Origin: Pseudomonas sp. Leaf48
GTDB taxonomy: Bacteria > Pseudomonadota > Gammaproteobacteria > Pseudomonadales > Pseudomonadaceae
Direction: 5' to 3'
Assembly (NCBI RefSeq): GCF_001421885.1
Contig: NZ_LMLH01000012.1
Coordinates: forward strand, 129,066-193,065
Length of the DNA: 64,000 bases
Part shown: positions 27,034-35,976 of the stretch, in pieces
Layout of the letters: every line of letters begins with the position of its first letter
Position numbering within the stretch: the stretch's first letter is position 1
Notes under the pieces: generated by a model
Databases searched by the model: none
What the model was told of the DNA's origin: nothing
Seen by the model: only the letters and a program-made list of their open reading frames with translations
Made by a program: the position numbers and the translations under genes

Positions 27034-28011
27034 ATGAACCTGACTGAACCCCGCGAGCTGGCGCCATTGCTTGAAGCCTTTCTGTTGGCCTCGGGAAAGC
27101 CGCAATCCCTGGAAAGCCTGTTCGAACTCTTCGAAGAAGGCGAACGGCCGGAGCCGCCGGTTTTCAAGAAGGCCCTGACGATTCTGGCCAAGTCCTGCGA
27201 TGGCCGCGCTTTTGAACTCAAGGAGGTGGCCTCGGGTTATCGCCTGCAGATTCGCGAGAAGTTTTCACCCTGGGTCGGACGCCTGTGGGAGGAGCGCCCG
27301 CAGCGATATTCGCGCGCCATGCTCGAAACCATGGCCCTGATTGCCTATCGCCAACCGATCACCCGGGGCGAGATCGAAGACGTGCGCGGTGTGGCGGTCA
27401 ACAGCAACATCGTCAAAACCCTGATGGAGCGCGAATGGATCCGCATCGTCGGCTACCGCGATGTGCCCGGCAAACCGGCGATGTTTGCCACCACCAAGGC
27501 GTTTCTCGATCACTTCAACCTGAAAAACCTCGACGATCTGCCGCCGCTGGCCGAACTGCGCGAGTTGGAGCCTGATCCGGTGCTCGATTTCGACGACGCG
27601 CCGGTGCCGGCAGCGCTGCAAGAATTGGCGGACGCCAGCGCCGAACCGGAAGAGCCCAAGGAAGAAACCAGTTTCCATACGCTGTTGCTGGAACTGGACA
27701 GCATGGAGGAGGGGATCAAGACCGATTTCGATGATTTGTTGCGTGATGGGGTGGAGTCCGGAGCGGATTCGGAGCGTGCTGATATTCAGCCGGAAGCCGG
27801 GGTTGCGCCAATCGAGGCCGAGCCGGAACTTGAAAACGAGCCAGAGCCAGAGCCAGAAGACGACATCCTTGGCGTGGCCGAGGCCCGAGAAAAACTGCTC
27901 GCTGCTGTTGCTGCTCTTGAACAGCCCAAACCAGAGCTAAGCGATGAAGAGGCTGAAGCCCTGGCACTCGCCGAAGCCATCGAAGCCGAACGCCGCCAGT
28001 TCGAAGACTGA
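27034..28011 (+). CDS. scpB: Segregation and condensation protein B (ScpB)
   Basis: A 325-residue condensin accessory protein with two winged-helix domains in the first 190 residues. Visible features are LLEAFLLASGKPQSLESL, YSRAMLETMALIAYRQPITRGEIEDVRGV and GYRDVPGKPAMFATTKAFLDHFNL. The C-terminal 130 residues form a long acidic, Glu/Pro-rich tail that is much longer than in minimal ScpB proteins. It follows scpA in the same operon. Confidence 0.94.
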   Translation: MNLTEPRELAPLLEAFLLASGKPQSLESLFELFEEGERPEPPVFKKALTILAKSCDGRAFELKEVASGYRLQIREKFSPWVGRLWEERPQRYSRAMLETMALIAYRQPITRGEIEDVRGVAVNSNIVKTLMEREWIRIVGYRDVPGKPAMFATTKAFLDHFNLKNLDDLPPLAELRELEPDPVLDFDDAPVPAALQELADASAEPEEPKEETSFHTLLLELDSMEEGIKTDFDDLLRDGVESGADSERADIQPEAGVAPIEAEPELENEPEPEPEDDILGVAEAREKLLAAVAALEQPKPELSDEEAEALALAEAIEAERRQFED

Positions 28012-28036
28012 TTGCAATGTTTGCGGCTTAGAAGAT

Positions 28037-28130
28037 CCCTGTGGGAGCGGGCTTGCTCGCGAATGCGGTGGGTCAGTCAGCGACGATGGCGACTGGCACG
28101 GCCTCTTCGCGAGCAAGCCCGCACCCAGGG
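28037..28130. repeat. REP inverted pair (BIME)
   Basis: Forward core GTGGGAGCGGGCTTGCTCGC and a partial complement (TTCGCGAGCAAGCCCGCACC, missing part of the last arm) are separated by about 45 bp. It sits between scpB and rluB. Confidence 0.85.
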
Positions 28131-28296
28131 GATGTGATTGGCCATCACGATCACCGGTCGGCGGAAAAACCGTTAAGTCCCGTTTGATCAACTAGTCTCT
28201 GATGCGCAAACGCCCGCATGAGCGTATGATTCGCGACCCTTCGGCGATCCCTTCGCCCAAGTACCCAGTTTTCAGACCACACCGGGAGGTGCCCAG

Positions 28297-29508
28297 ATGA
28301 GTATCAACGACCAGAAAGACGACCAGGAAATCGGCCCAGCAGGCGAAAAGCTGCAGAAAGTCCTCGCCCGTATCGGCGTCGGCTCGCGCCGTGACGTGGA
28401 AGCCTGGATCAGCCACGGCCGCATCAAGGTCAACGGCAAAGACGCCACCCTTGGCCAGCGCGTCGACATGCACGACGCCATCACCATCGATGGCAAGGTG
28501 ATCAAGCGCGAAGAGGCTGCCGAGTCGGTGCGCCGCGTGATCATGTACAACAAGCCCGACGGCGAAATCTGCACCCGCGTCGACCCGGAAGGCCGCCCGA
28601 CCGTGTTCGACAAGATGCCAAAGCCGAAAGAAGGCCGCTGGATCAACATCGGTCGCCTCGACATCAACACCACCGGTCTGCTGATGTTCACCACCGACGG
28701 TGAACTGGCCAACCGCCTGATGCACCCTTCCTACGAAATGGACCGTGAATACGCGGTACGTGTGCGTGGCGAAGTCGATGACGAGATGATCGAGCGCCTC
28801 AAAGCCGGCGTGGTCCTCGAAGACGGCCCGGCCAAGTTCACCGACATCAAGCAGGCGCCAGGTGGTGAAGGTTTCAACCACTGGTATCACTGCGTGGTGA
28901 TGGAAGGTCGTAACCGCGAAGTTCGTCGCCTGTGGGAATCCCAGGGCCTGGTGGTCAGCCGCCTGAAGCGCGTGCGTTTCGGCCCGGTGTTCCTCAACTC
29001 CGACCTGCCGATGGGCCGCTGGCGCGAAATGAGCCAGTACGAAGTCGACATTCTGAGTGCCGAGGTCGGCCTGACGCCGGTCGCGATGCCGCAGATGAAC
29101 GCCAAGAGCAAAGACAAGCTTGACCGGATGCAGCGCAAGTCGTCGCGTCCAATGGCCAAGACCGAGCGCGTGCGCACCCTGCGTCCGGCTGCCGGCGCTC
29201 CTGCCGCGCCACGTGCAAACCGTGAGCCGCAGATCGAAGGCGAGCGCCCGGGTCGCAAGCCAGCGGCCCGTCAAGACGGTGAGCGCGGCCCGCGTACGCC
29301 GCGTCCGGCCAATGGCCGTACCGAGCGTGGTGAAGGTCGTGGCACGCCAGTGGCGGATCGTCCAGCCGACACCAAGCGTCCGGCCAAGCCTGCGCCGAAG
29401 CGTCCGGGGATCAAGCTGGTCGACGGTGACAAGCCGTCGGGCAGCCGTCGTGGCGCACCGGCAGGTTCCGGCCAGCGTCCGGGCTTTGGTCGTCGCAAGC
29501 CAGAGTAA
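28297..29508 (+). CDS. rluB: 23S rRNA pseudouridine synthase RluB
   Basis: A 403-residue enzyme that converts U2605 of 23S rRNA to pseudouridine. An S4 RNA-binding domain (about 18-65: EKLQKVLARIGVGSRRD) precedes the RsuA/RluB catalytic core, with the catalytic Asp in GRLDINTTG (D122). A C-terminal tail of about 140 residues is rich in Arg, Pro and Gly, longer than in E. coli, and could contact rRNA. GGGAGGTG eight bases upstream supports the ATG. A strong terminator follows. Confidence 0.95.
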   Translation: MSINDQKDDQEIGPAGEKLQKVLARIGVGSRRDVEAWISHGRIKVNGKDATLGQRVDMHDAITIDGKVIKREEAAESVRRVIMYNKPDGEICTRVDPEGRPTVFDKMPKPKEGRWINIGRLDINTTGLLMFTTDGELANRLMHPSYEMDREYAVRVRGEVDDEMIERLKAGVVLEDGPAKFTDIKQAPGGEGFNHWYHCVVMEGRNREVRRLWESQGLVVSRLKRVRFGPVFLNSDLPMGRWREMSQYEVDILSAEVGLTPVAMPQMNAKSKDKLDRMQRKSSRPMAKTERVRTLRPAAGAPAAPRANREPQIEGERPGRKPAARQDGERGPRTPRPANGRTERGEGRGTPVADRPADTKRPAKPAPKRPGIKLVDGDKPSGSRRGAPAGSGQRPGFGRRKPE

Positions 29509-29525
29509 TCGGTAAGCGCTTGATG

Positions 29526-29558
29526 AAAAACGCCAACCTTCGGGTTGGCGTTTTTTTT
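29526..29558 (+). terminator. Rho-independent terminator of rluB
   Basis: A GC-rich hairpin (CGCCAACC, CTTCGGGT loop region, GGTTGGCG) with AAAAA before and TTTTTTTT after lies 18 bp past the rluB stop. It is a textbook intrinsic terminator and, with the A run, could act on both strands. Confidence 0.93.
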
Positions 29559-29590
29559 GGGCTGGTTTTAGTCCGGTAGTGTTTTTGAGG

Positions 29591-29683
29591 GCGCCTTCGC
29601 GAGCAAGCCCGCTCCCACAGTGGATCGCATTTATCCGTGCCGACCAGGTCTCCGGTGGGAGCGGGCTTGCTCGCGAAAGCGCC
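29591..29683. repeat. REP inverted pair (BIME), inside-out orientation
   Basis: A reverse core (TTCGCGAGCAAGCCCGCTCC) is followed by a forward core (GTGGGAGCGGGCTTGCTCGC) with about 40 bp between. GCGCC and GCGCC-like bases close the outer ends (GGCGCC, AAAGCGCC). Confidence 0.87.
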
Positions 29684-29729
29684 AGTCGCAGCACCAGAGA
29701 TCCTGAAGTGGAAAGCCAAAATTACATAC

Positions 29730-29747
29730 TGTAAATAATTCATGACG
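29730..29747. promoter_or_regulatory. PhhR/TyrR-box-like half-matching site upstream of the aromatic permease
   Basis: TGTAAA, six bases, then ATGACG. The left half matches the TyrR/PhhR consensus TGTAAA-N6-TTTACA exactly, and the overlapping TTACATACTGTAA is a perfect palindrome. It lies 61 bp upstream of the better site at 29791 (about six helical turns). Confidence 0.35.
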
Positions 29748-29790
29748 AAATTCACTGATTAACCCCATGAATTCGCCGACCACTCAATAC

Positions 29791-29808
29791 TGTAAGAAAA
29801 CTCTTACG
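29791..29808. promoter_or_regulatory. PhhR/TyrR-box-like site upstream of the aromatic permease
   Basis: TGTAAG-N6-CTTACG is a symmetric close match to TGTAAA-N6-TTTACA. The right half shares TTACG with the site before phhA. It suggests that PhhR, encoded 7.5 kb away, controls this permease; that is inference. Confidence 0.5.
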
Positions 29809-29922
29809 CTTCATTGTCTTGCGTCCATCTCCCGCCGCTCTAACCCGCTTGTTTCCCCGCTCCATGCAAGGTGTCATGCGCGTCATGCCTGTCGTGCAGG
29901 TGCATAACAAAAAGGAGGCGCA

Positions 29923-30057
29923 ATGAACGCCGTTACCTATCTAAATCTCTCTTCGGGGCGCGTGTTTTCTGGCGTCGCCGTCCATGATCCGCAAGGGTCA
30001 GACTCAGTTTTTGCAGCCGCCCGAGCCTCTCGTGGCGGACACAGGCAATCCCGGTAA
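29923..30057 (+). CDS. Candidate 44-residue small ORF upstream of the permease
   Basis: An ATG preceded by AAAAAGGAGG (nearly ideal Shine-Dalgarno, spacing 6) opens a 44-codon frame, MNAVTYLNLSSGRVFSG onward, ending RGGHRQSR at a TAA. It ends 217 bp before the permease start. I recognise no family. It could be a leader peptide controlling the permease, or an independent small protein. The strong ribosome site is the main support. Confidence 0.45.
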   Translation: MNAVTYLNLSSGRVFSGVAVHDPQGSDSVFAAARASRGGHRQSR

Positions 30058-30274
30058 CAGATACGCTGATCCAGCGGCTCTGGCAGCAGGGGGTTACCGG
30101 TGTACAATGCGCCGCGTTTTACCTGTGACCTCCTGCGCACCTGCGCAAACATCGAGGCTATCCGCCTTTTTCACTCCGTCGCGTCACGAGCGCGTCGGGT
30201 TCGATTTCGTCACAGATAAAAACAAACAGGTGACGCATGACCGTTGTAAATACGTTGAACGTGAGGCCCCTTTA

Positions 30275-31696
30275 ATGACTGGCCAAAACTCGCAATCAGG
30301 TGAGCTGAAACGCGGCCTGAAAAATCGCCACATTCAATTGATCGCCCTCGGTGGCGCGATCGGTACCGGCCTGTTCCTCGGCTCGGCCGGGGTACTGAAA
30401 TCCGCCGGCCCGTCGATGATCCTCGGCTACGCCATCTGCGGCTTCATCGCCTTCCTGATCATGCGCCAGCTGGGCGAAATGATCGTCGAAGATCCGGTGG
30501 CCGGTTCCTTCAGCCACTTCGCGCACAAGTACTGGGGCGGTTTCGCCGGCTTCCTGTCGGGCTGGAACTGCTGGATTCTGTACATTCTGGTGGGCATGTC
30601 CGAACTGACCGCGGTCGGCAAATACATCCATTACTGGGCGCCGGATATCCCGACCTGGGCCTCCGCAGCGGCTTTCTTCGTGCTGATCAACTTGGTCAAC
30701 CTGGCGAACGTCAAAGTCTTTGGCGAGGCCGAGTTCTGGTTCGCGATCATCAAGGTCGTGGCGATCGTCGGCATGATTGCACTGGGCAGCTACCTGCTGG
30801 TCAGCGGCAATGGCGGCCCGCAGGCAGCGGTCAGCAACCTTTGGTCCCACGGTGGTTTCTTCCCCAACGGTGTCTCGGGGCTGGTGATGGCCATGGCTTT
30901 CATCATGTTTTCCTTTGGTGGCCTGGAAATGCTCGGTTTCACCGCTGCCGAAGCTGACAAGCCGAAAACCGTGATCCCCAAAGCCATCAACCAGGTGATC
31001 TACCGGATTCTGATTTTCTACATCGGTGCCCTGGTCATCCTGCTGTCGTTGACCCCGTGGGACAGCTTGCTGGCCACCCTGAACGCCTCCGGTGATTCCT
31101 ATAGCGGCAGCCCGTTCGTGCAAGTGTTCTCGATGCTGGGCAGCAACACCGCCGCGCACATCCTCAACTTCGTGGTCCTGACCGCTGCCTTGTCGGTGTA
31201 CAACAGCGGCACCTACTGCAACAGCCGGATGCTCCTGGGCATGGCCGAGCAGGGCGACGCGCCGAAAGCGTTGGCGAAGATCGACAAGCGCGGCGTGCCG
31301 GTGCGTTCGATCCTGGCCTCGGCTGCCGTGACCCTGATCGCGGTGTTGCTGAACTACCTGATCCCGCACAGCGCGCTGGAACTGTTGATGTCGCTGGTGG
31401 TGGCTACCCTGGTGATCAACTGGGCGATGATCAGCTACTCGCACTTCAAGTTCCGCCAGCACATGAACAAGACCAAACAGACGCCGCTGTTCAAGGCCCT
31501 GTGGTACCCGTACGGCAACTACGTCTGCCTGGTGTTCGTGTTGTTCATCCTTGGCGTGATGCTGCTGATTCCGGGGATCCAGACATCGGTGTACGCGATT
31601 CCGGTGTGGCTGGTATTCATGTGGGTCTGCTACTGGTTCAAGAACAAGCGCAGTGCAGAGCGTGCGTTGCAGACTTCGGCTGCCATCGCCAAGTAA
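30275..31696 (+). CDS. aroP: AroP/PheP-type amino acid permease
   Basis: A 473-residue APC-superfamily importer with twelve predicted helices. The signature LIALGGAIGTGLFLGSAGVL lies near residue 22, followed by GEMIVEDPVAGSFSHFAHKYWG and the GFTAAEADKPKTVIPKAI loop. Sequence style and the neighbourhood of phhR, phhA and tyrB favour aromatic amino acids over other substrates, but the ProY/GabP relatives are close. The ATG at 30275 is chosen because the upstream frame is not conserved. GTGAGG lies nine bases before it. Confidence 0.85.
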   Translation: MTGQNSQSGELKRGLKNRHIQLIALGGAIGTGLFLGSAGVLKSAGPSMILGYAICGFIAFLIMRQLGEMIVEDPVAGSFSHFAHKYWGGFAGFLSGWNCWILYILVGMSELTAVGKYIHYWAPDIPTWASAAAFFVLINLVNLANVKVFGEAEFWFAIIKVVAIVGMIALGSYLLVSGNGGPQAAVSNLWSHGGFFPNGVSGLVMAMAFIMFSFGGLEMLGFTAAEADKPKTVIPKAINQVIYRILIFYIGALVILLSLTPWDSLLATLNASGDSYSGSPFVQVFSMLGSNTAAHILNFVVLTAALSVYNSGTYCNSRMLLGMAEQGDAPKALAKIDKRGVPVRSILASAAVTLIAVLLNYLIPHSALELLMSLVVATLVINWAMISYSHFKFRQHMNKTKQTPLFKALWYPYGNYVCLVFVLFILGVMLLIPGIQTSVYAIPVWLVFMWVCYWFKNKRSAERALQTSAAIAK

Positions 31697-31712
31697 CGCT
31701 TGATGCATAAAC

Positions 31713-31741
31713 GACAAACCCGGCCATGTGCCGGGTTTGTC
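31713..31741. terminator. Hairpin after the permease gene
   Basis: Arms GACAAACCCGGC and GCCGGGTTTGTC (12 bp) flank a 5-base loop (CATGT), followed by the short ATTTAT, 16 bp past the permease stop. This is a likely intrinsic terminator with a short U tract. Confidence 0.75.
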
Positions 31742-31762
31742 ATTTATGGGATACATGCATAA

Positions 31763-31855
31763 CCCTGTGGCAGCGGGCTTGCTCGCGAAAGCGGTTTAAC
31801 CCCCAGCGTTCAAGTCGACTGACACTCTGCATTCGCGAGCAAGCCCGCTCCCACA
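31763..31855. repeat. REP inverted pair (BIME)
   Basis: Forward core (GTGGCAGCGGGCTTGCTCGC) and the complement TTCGCGAGCAAGCCCGCTCC are separated by about 45 bp. It lies between the permease terminator and arfB. Confidence 0.88.
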
Positions 31856-31919
31856 TCGGTCTGCATCAACGTTAGGCCATTCGCGGTATCCTGCACGCTC
31901 TGAATACGGACGCTTTTCC

Positions 31920-32333
31920 ATGCTGGTGATTTCCAACAACGTGCATCTGCCCGATGCCGAGATCGAGTTGACCGCCATTCGCGCCCAGGGCGCCGGTGGG
32001 CAGAACGTCAACAAGGTCTCCAGCGCCGTGCACCTGCGTTTCGATATTCCGGCCTCGTCCTTGCCCGAGTTCTACAAGGAGCGCCTGCTGGCGCTGCGTG
32101 ACAGTCGCATCACCAGCGAAGGGGTGCTGATCATCAAGGCCCAGCAATATCGGACCCAGGAGCAGAACCGGGCCGATGCCCTGGAGCGGCTGACCGAGCT
32201 GATTCTCAGCGCCACCAAGGTCGAGAAAAAACGCCGTCCGACCAAGCCGACCCTCGGCTCGAAGACCCGCAGGCTCGAATCCAAGAGCAAGCGCGGCAAT
32301 ATCAAGGCCGGGCGCGGCAAGGTCGACTTCTAG
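31920..32333 (+). CDS. arfB: Alternative ribosome-rescue peptidyl-tRNA hydrolase ArfB (YaeJ)
   Basis: A 137-residue protein that hydrolyses peptidyl-tRNA on ribosomes stalled without a stop codon. The catalytic GGQ (26-28, in [17 protein letters not shown]) matches release factors. The C-terminal tail ([20 protein letters not shown]) is lysine/arginine-rich, as needed to enter the empty mRNA channel. The 3' end overlaps the convergent MFS gene by 4 bp. Its family length is about 140, so it is complete. Confidence 0.95.
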   Translation: MLVISNNVHLPDAEIELTAIRAQGAGGQNVNKVSSAVHLRFDIPASSLPEFYKERLLALRDSRITSEGVLIIKAQQYRTQEQNRADALERLTELILSATKVEKKRRPTKPTLGSKTRRLESKSKRGNIKAGRGKVDF

Positions 32334-33529
32334 CGCGACGCGCGCGCTTCACGCTGGCTTGGCGCCTGTCGGTACAGATATACGCTCAGCATCAAGCCGC
32401 AAAACGCGGCGAGGGCGGCGAACAGGAAGATCGAAGCGAAACCGAACCCGGCTGCAATGGCCCCGGCCAGTGGCCCGGTGATCCCCAGCGACAAGTCGAT
32501 GAACAGCGAGTACGCGCCGACGGCGGCACCACGGCTGGAGGCCGGGACCAGGTTGACGGCTTCCACCCCCAGCGCCGGAAACACCAGCGAAAAGCCGAAA
32601 CCGCTCAGCGCCGCGCCCGCCAGCGCCCAATGCGCGTCCGGTGCCAGCCACAGCAACAGCAGTCCCAGGGTTTCCACTGACAGGCAGGCAATGGCGACGC
32701 GAAAGCCGCCGAGGCGGTTGATCAGGCTGCCGAACAGCAGGCGCGCGCCGATAAAACTGGCGCCGAACAGGCTCAGGCACAGCACCGCGTTGTCCCAGTG
32801 TTGAGTGGCGTAATACAGGGTGATGAAAGTGGCGATGGTGCCAAATCCGATGGAACCCAGGGCCAGGCCGCAACCGTGGGGGAAGACCCGCCCGAGCACG
32901 TGCATGAACGGCAGGCGTTCACCGGCCACGATCGGTGCGGCGGTTTTCGGCCAGGCCAGCAGCAGGCCGAGCACGGCCAGCAAGACAATGCTCACGCCCA
33001 TGCTCCACAAGCCCAGTTGATGGACGATCAGCACGCCCAAAGGCGCGCCCACGGCCAGTGCACCGTAGCTGGCGATCCCGTTCCAGGAGATGACTTTGGC
33101 GGTATTCGCCGCGCCAACCCTGCCGATGCCCCAGCCGATCGAGCCCGAGCCCACCAGGCTTTCCGCGCTGCCCAATACCAGGCGGCCAATCAGCAGGCTG
33201 ATCAGGCTCAGGGTCGGCAAGCTTTGGGTCCAGGCTGACAGCAGCATGAACACACCGCTCAGGCCGCAACCGGCCAGGCCATACATCACCGCCAGCTTGC
33301 TGCCCTTGTTGTCGATGATTTTCCCGGCATACGGGCGGCTGAGCAGGGTGGCCAGGTATTGCACGCTGATCACAAGGCCAGCGATCACCGCACCGAAACC
33401 CAGGTCGCTGTGGACGTAGCCTGGCAGTACAGCCAGGGGAATGCCGATATTCAGGTAACCGATAAAGGTGAACAGGACGATGGAGACGACTTGCAGCGTG
33501 ACCGCCAGGGGGCGCCGGGTTTCTGACAT
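32330..33529 (-). CDS. MFS transporter (YhhS/YfcJ-like)
   Basis: A 399-residue major-facilitator transporter with twelve helices. The cytoplasmic loop 2-3 motif appears as [15 protein letters not shown] (motif A type). The opening, [27 protein letters not shown], resembles the YhhS group of exporters. The substrate is unknown. It lies between arfB and a short convergent-free stretch, with no obvious partner. Confidence 0.85.
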   Translation of the reverse strand: MSETRRPLAVTLQVVSIVLFTFIGYLNIGIPLAVLPGYVHSDLGFGAVIAGLVISVQYLATLLSRPYAGKIIDNKGSKLAVMYGLAGCGLSGVFMLLSAWTQSLPTLSLISLLIGRLVLGSAESLVGSGSIGWGIGRVGAANTAKVISWNGIASYGALAVGAPLGVLIVHQLGLWSMGVSIVLLAVLGLLLAWPKTAAPIVAGERLPFMHVLGRVFPHGCGLALGSIGFGTIATFITLYYATQHWDNAVLCLSLFGASFIGARLLFGSLINRLGGFRVAIACLSVETLGLLLLWLAPDAHWALAGAALSGFGFSLVFPALGVEAVNLVPASSRGAAVGAYSLFIDLSLGITGPLAGAIAAGFGFASIFLFAALAAFCGLMLSVYLYRQAPSQREARASR

Positions 33530-33628
33530 GGGTAAAGGTCCACGGGACAGCAGGATAGATAGGCTGCTTATGATAACGGCGTGAACGCTTACCGGTCGTG
33601 CAAAAGTATAACTATTTACCGGATGGCA

Positions 33629-33826
33629 TCAGTCGGGTTTGGCGGGAGCGACCAGTTGCGTGGTGACCAGGGCGGCCAGGGCATTTTCTTCAGTGCCGAA
33701 ACGTGCGAGCAATGCGGCTTGTTTCTCAGGGGAGAGGCGATTCCAGATCTCGATCATTTTCTCGGCGGTGCCGATCAGAGCGCTGGCTTGAGCTTCGCTG
33801 AAGTCTTCGGTCATGGTAGGGCTCAT
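33629..33826 (-). CDS. Small conserved-looking hypothetical protein (about 65 residues)
   Basis: An acidic helical polypeptide, MTEDFSEAQASALIGTAEKM then IEIWNRLSPEKQAALLARFG. The start may be at 33826 or, four residues later, at 33814. Neither has a clear ribosome site. A perfect hairpin lies just upstream (33839-33866). I recognise no domain. Its codon use is like its neighbours, which supports a real gene. Confidence 0.6.
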   Translation of the reverse strand: MSPTMTEDFSEAQASALIGTAEKMIEIWNRLSPEKQAALLARFGTEENALAALVTTQLVAPAKPD

Positions 33827-33838
33827 GGTTCAGGCAGT

Positions 33839-33866
33839 GTGGAAAGCGCATGTTAGCGCTTTCCAC
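33839..33866. terminator. Perfect 11-bp hairpin between two small ORFs
   Basis: GTGGAAAGCGC and GCGCTTTCCAC flank a 6-base loop (ATGTTA). It lies 22 bp past the stop of the 43-residue ORF and could terminate its transcript. Confidence 0.6.
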
Positions 33867-33887
33867 ACGGTCTGTACGGCGCGTTAC

Positions 33888-34019
33888 TCAGTCTTCGCTG
33901 TCAGCCTGGCGACTGTCAGTGGCTTGTTTCGGCTCGGGCTGTTGGGCGCCGGCTTGTTGCGTGGTTGTCTGCTCAGTTTCGTGCAGGCTTGGGAAGGGGA
34001 GATTAGGGATCTCGTGCAT
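33888..34019 (-). CDS. Candidate 43-residue hydrophilic small protein
   Basis: An ATG with GAGGAG upstream (spacing about 7) opens MHEIPNLPFPSLHETEQTTT and continues with Gln/Ala/Glu-rich residues to a TGA at 33888-33890. The polypeptide is low-complexity and disordered in appearance. The good ribosome site and the hairpin directly after its stop support expression. No family is recognised. Confidence 0.5.
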   Translation of the reverse strand: MHEIPNLPFPSLHETEQTTTQQAGAQQPEPKQATDSRQADSED

Positions 34020-34181
34020 AGTCGCGCTCCTCGCTAAGTCTGTTGATAGATCTGGTAGATCCGCGCTTTGAAAAAAGCATGGGCAGGATACAGCAGTAAA
34101 AATGACAAACGGACTTTTATATCCATTAGTTTCGACGGATGGGATTGTCTAGACAGGTCAGCAGGAGCAACGCTCACCCAC

Positions 34182-34300
34182 TGTGGCGAGGGGGCTTGCC
34201 CCCGTTCGGTCGCGAAGCGGCCGCCGTTTTACCCGACAGGTATCGGCTGCTGGATGTGGGGCTGCTGAGCAGCCCAACGGGGGCAAGCCCCCTCGCCACA
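34182..34300. repeat. Second REP family inverted pair (GTGGCGAGGGGGCTTGCCCC)
   Basis: A forward GTGGCGAGGGGGCTTGCCCC core and its exact complement are about 75 bp apart. The family differs from the GTGGGAGCGGGCTTGC class elsewhere in the window. With it, the 300-bp gap before tyrB is filled. Confidence 0.85.
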
Positions 34301-34322
34301 GGGGGGCGGCCAGTGCTTTAAA

Positions 34323-35516
34323 TTACTTGCAGACTTCGGCGATTGCTTCGGCCAGCAGATCCAGGCGCGTCGCATCTATCCCGGCCACGTTTGCACGGCC
34401 AGTGCCGACCATGTACACGCTGTGATGATCGCGCAGCTGTTTGACCTGCTCCGGCGACAAACCGGTGTAGGAGAACATTCCGCGCTGCACACCAATATGC
34501 GCAAAGCGCTCGCGCAAGCCGTGAGGTTCCAGTGCTTCGACCAGACCGCTGCGCAATTGGGCGATACGCAAGCGCATGGCTTCCACTTCGTCAGCCCAGA
34601 GACTTTTCAGCTCCGGGTCGCCGAGGATGGTTGCGACTACCGCAGCCCCGTGATCCGGCGGCGTCGACCACAGGTTGCGGGCGATGTTGGCTAGTTGGCT
34701 GCGGATATCCAGCAGTTTCTCGGCGGTTTTCGCGCAGACAATCAATGCGCCGGTGCGATCACGGTAGAGCCCGAAATTCTTCGAGCAGGAACTGGTGATC
34801 AGCACTTCCGGTAGTTCGGCGGCGAACAACCGGGTCGACCAGGCGTCCTGTTCCAGGCCATCGCCGAAACCCTGGTACGCGAAGTCGATCAGCGGCACCA
34901 GATCCCGATGGCGCACCACTTCCAGCACCCGGCGCCAGTCGTCATGGGACAAATCGAAACCGGTCGGGTTGTGGCAGCAGGCGTGCAGCAACACCACATC
35001 GCCTTTGGGCGCTTCGTTGAGCGCTGCCAGCATGGCTTCAACGTCGAGGCGGTTGTCACTGCCGACATAGGGGTAGTGGTTAACCTTGAGCCCGGCCGTG
35101 GCGAAAATGGTTTCGTGAATCGGCCAGGTCGGATTGCTCAGCCACACACCACGCCCCGGCAGGCACTGGGCGATGAAATCCGCGCTCAGGCGCAGCGCAC
35201 CGGTACCGCCCGGCGTCTGGGTGGCGCCGGCCCGTTGTTCGGCGATCAGCGCAGAGTCGGCGCCAAGCACCAACGCATTGATGACTTTGCCAAACGCCGG
35301 CTCTCCGTGACCGCCGATGTAGGTCTTGGTGGCCTGACGATCAACCAGACGCTGTTCGGCAATCTTCACCGCCTGGGGAATCGGCGTCAGGCCCAGGGCG
35401 TCTTTGTAGACGCCCACGCCAAGGTCAAACTTGCGCGGGTTTGTGTCCTGCGCATACGCCTCCATCAACCCCAGAATCGGGTCGCCAGGTACTCGACCGA
35501 TGGCGTCGAAATGCAT
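34323..35516 (-). CDS. tyrB: Aromatic amino acid aminotransferase (TyrB-like)
   Basis: A 397-residue PLP-dependent class I aminotransferase that converts tyrosine to 4-hydroxyphenylpyruvate. The PLP lysine is K246 (SSCSKNFGL); the conserved HNPTGFD (182-188) and NPTWPIHE (128-135) segments and the DFAYQGFG motif are present. It is the third gene of a phhA-phhB-tyrB unit. The ATG at 35516 overlaps the phhB stop (TAATG), giving translational coupling. Confidence 0.95.
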   Translation of the reverse strand: MHFDAIGRVPGDPILGLMEAYAQDTNPRKFDLGVGVYKDALGLTPIPQAVKIAEQRLVDRQATKTYIGGHGEPAFGKVINALVLGADSALIAEQRAGATQTPGGTGALRLSADFIAQCLPGRGVWLSNPTWPIHETIFATAGLKVNHYPYVGSDNRLDVEAMLAALNEAPKGDVVLLHACCHNPTGFDLSHDDWRRVLEVVRHRDLVPLIDFAYQGFGDGLEQDAWSTRLFAAELPEVLITSSCSKNFGLYRDRTGALIVCAKTAEKLLDIRSQLANIARNLWSTPPDHGAAVVATILGDPELKSLWADEVEAMRLRIAQLRSGLVEALEPHGLRERFAHIGVQRGMFSYTGLSPEQVKQLRDHHSVYMVGTGRANVAGIDATRLDLLAEAIAEVCK

Positions 35517-35872
35517 TATTTGCGGCCCTCGGCGTCCTTGGCCACTTCGTCGGTGCGCGCGGCCATGATGAAGTCGTTGCGGTGCAGGCCCTTGATCGAG
35601 TGGCTCCACCAGGTGACGGTGACTTTGCCCCACTCGGTCAGCAGGCCCGGGTGGTGACCTTCGGCCTCGGAGATTTCACCGACGGCGTTGGTGAACGCCA
35701 GCGCGTGCTTGAAATTCTTGAACAGAAAAACCTTTTCGAGCTGCATCACGCCATCGCGCACTTCGATGTTCCAGTCCGGGATCTGTTTGATCAGTACCGG
35801 CAGTTCTTCGTCGCTCACTTGAGGGGCGTCGGCGCGGCAGGCTTCGCAATGGGCTTGGTTCAATGTGGACAT
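35516..35872 (-). CDS. phhB: Pterin-4a-carbinolamine dehydratase PhhB
   Basis: A 118-residue enzyme that regenerates tetrahydrobiopterin cofactor by dehydrating 4a-hydroxytetrahydropterin made by PhhA. Catalytic histidines are visible in [11 protein letters not shown] (H73, H74) and [10 protein letters not shown] (H91). It lies 105 bp after phhA and overlaps tyrB by one base. In P. aeruginosa PhhB is also needed for full PhhA expression. Confidence 0.96.
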   Translation of the reverse strand: MSTLNQAHCEACRADAPQVSDEELPVLIKQIPDWNIEVRDGVMQLEKVFLFKNFKHALAFTNAVGEISEAEGHHPGLLTEWGKVTVTWWSHSIKGLHRNDFIMAARTDEVAKDAEGRK

Positions 35873-35976
35873 GATGTTTTCCTGAAATCTAATAATGGGA
35901 AATCGGCCATCAGTAACACCACGCTAAAGCAAAGCGTCGGTTCCTGACAGGTTCACTTGATTTTAAAAGCAGCGGA

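Noticed and set aside
29984..30274. N-terminal extension of the permease
   Set aside because: Low-complexity reading through the leader region; the ATG at 30275 begins the normal family N terminus.
33813..34071. Plus-strand ORFs in the region of the 43-residue gene
   Set aside because: No ribosome site; the minus strand has a better start signal and codon pattern.
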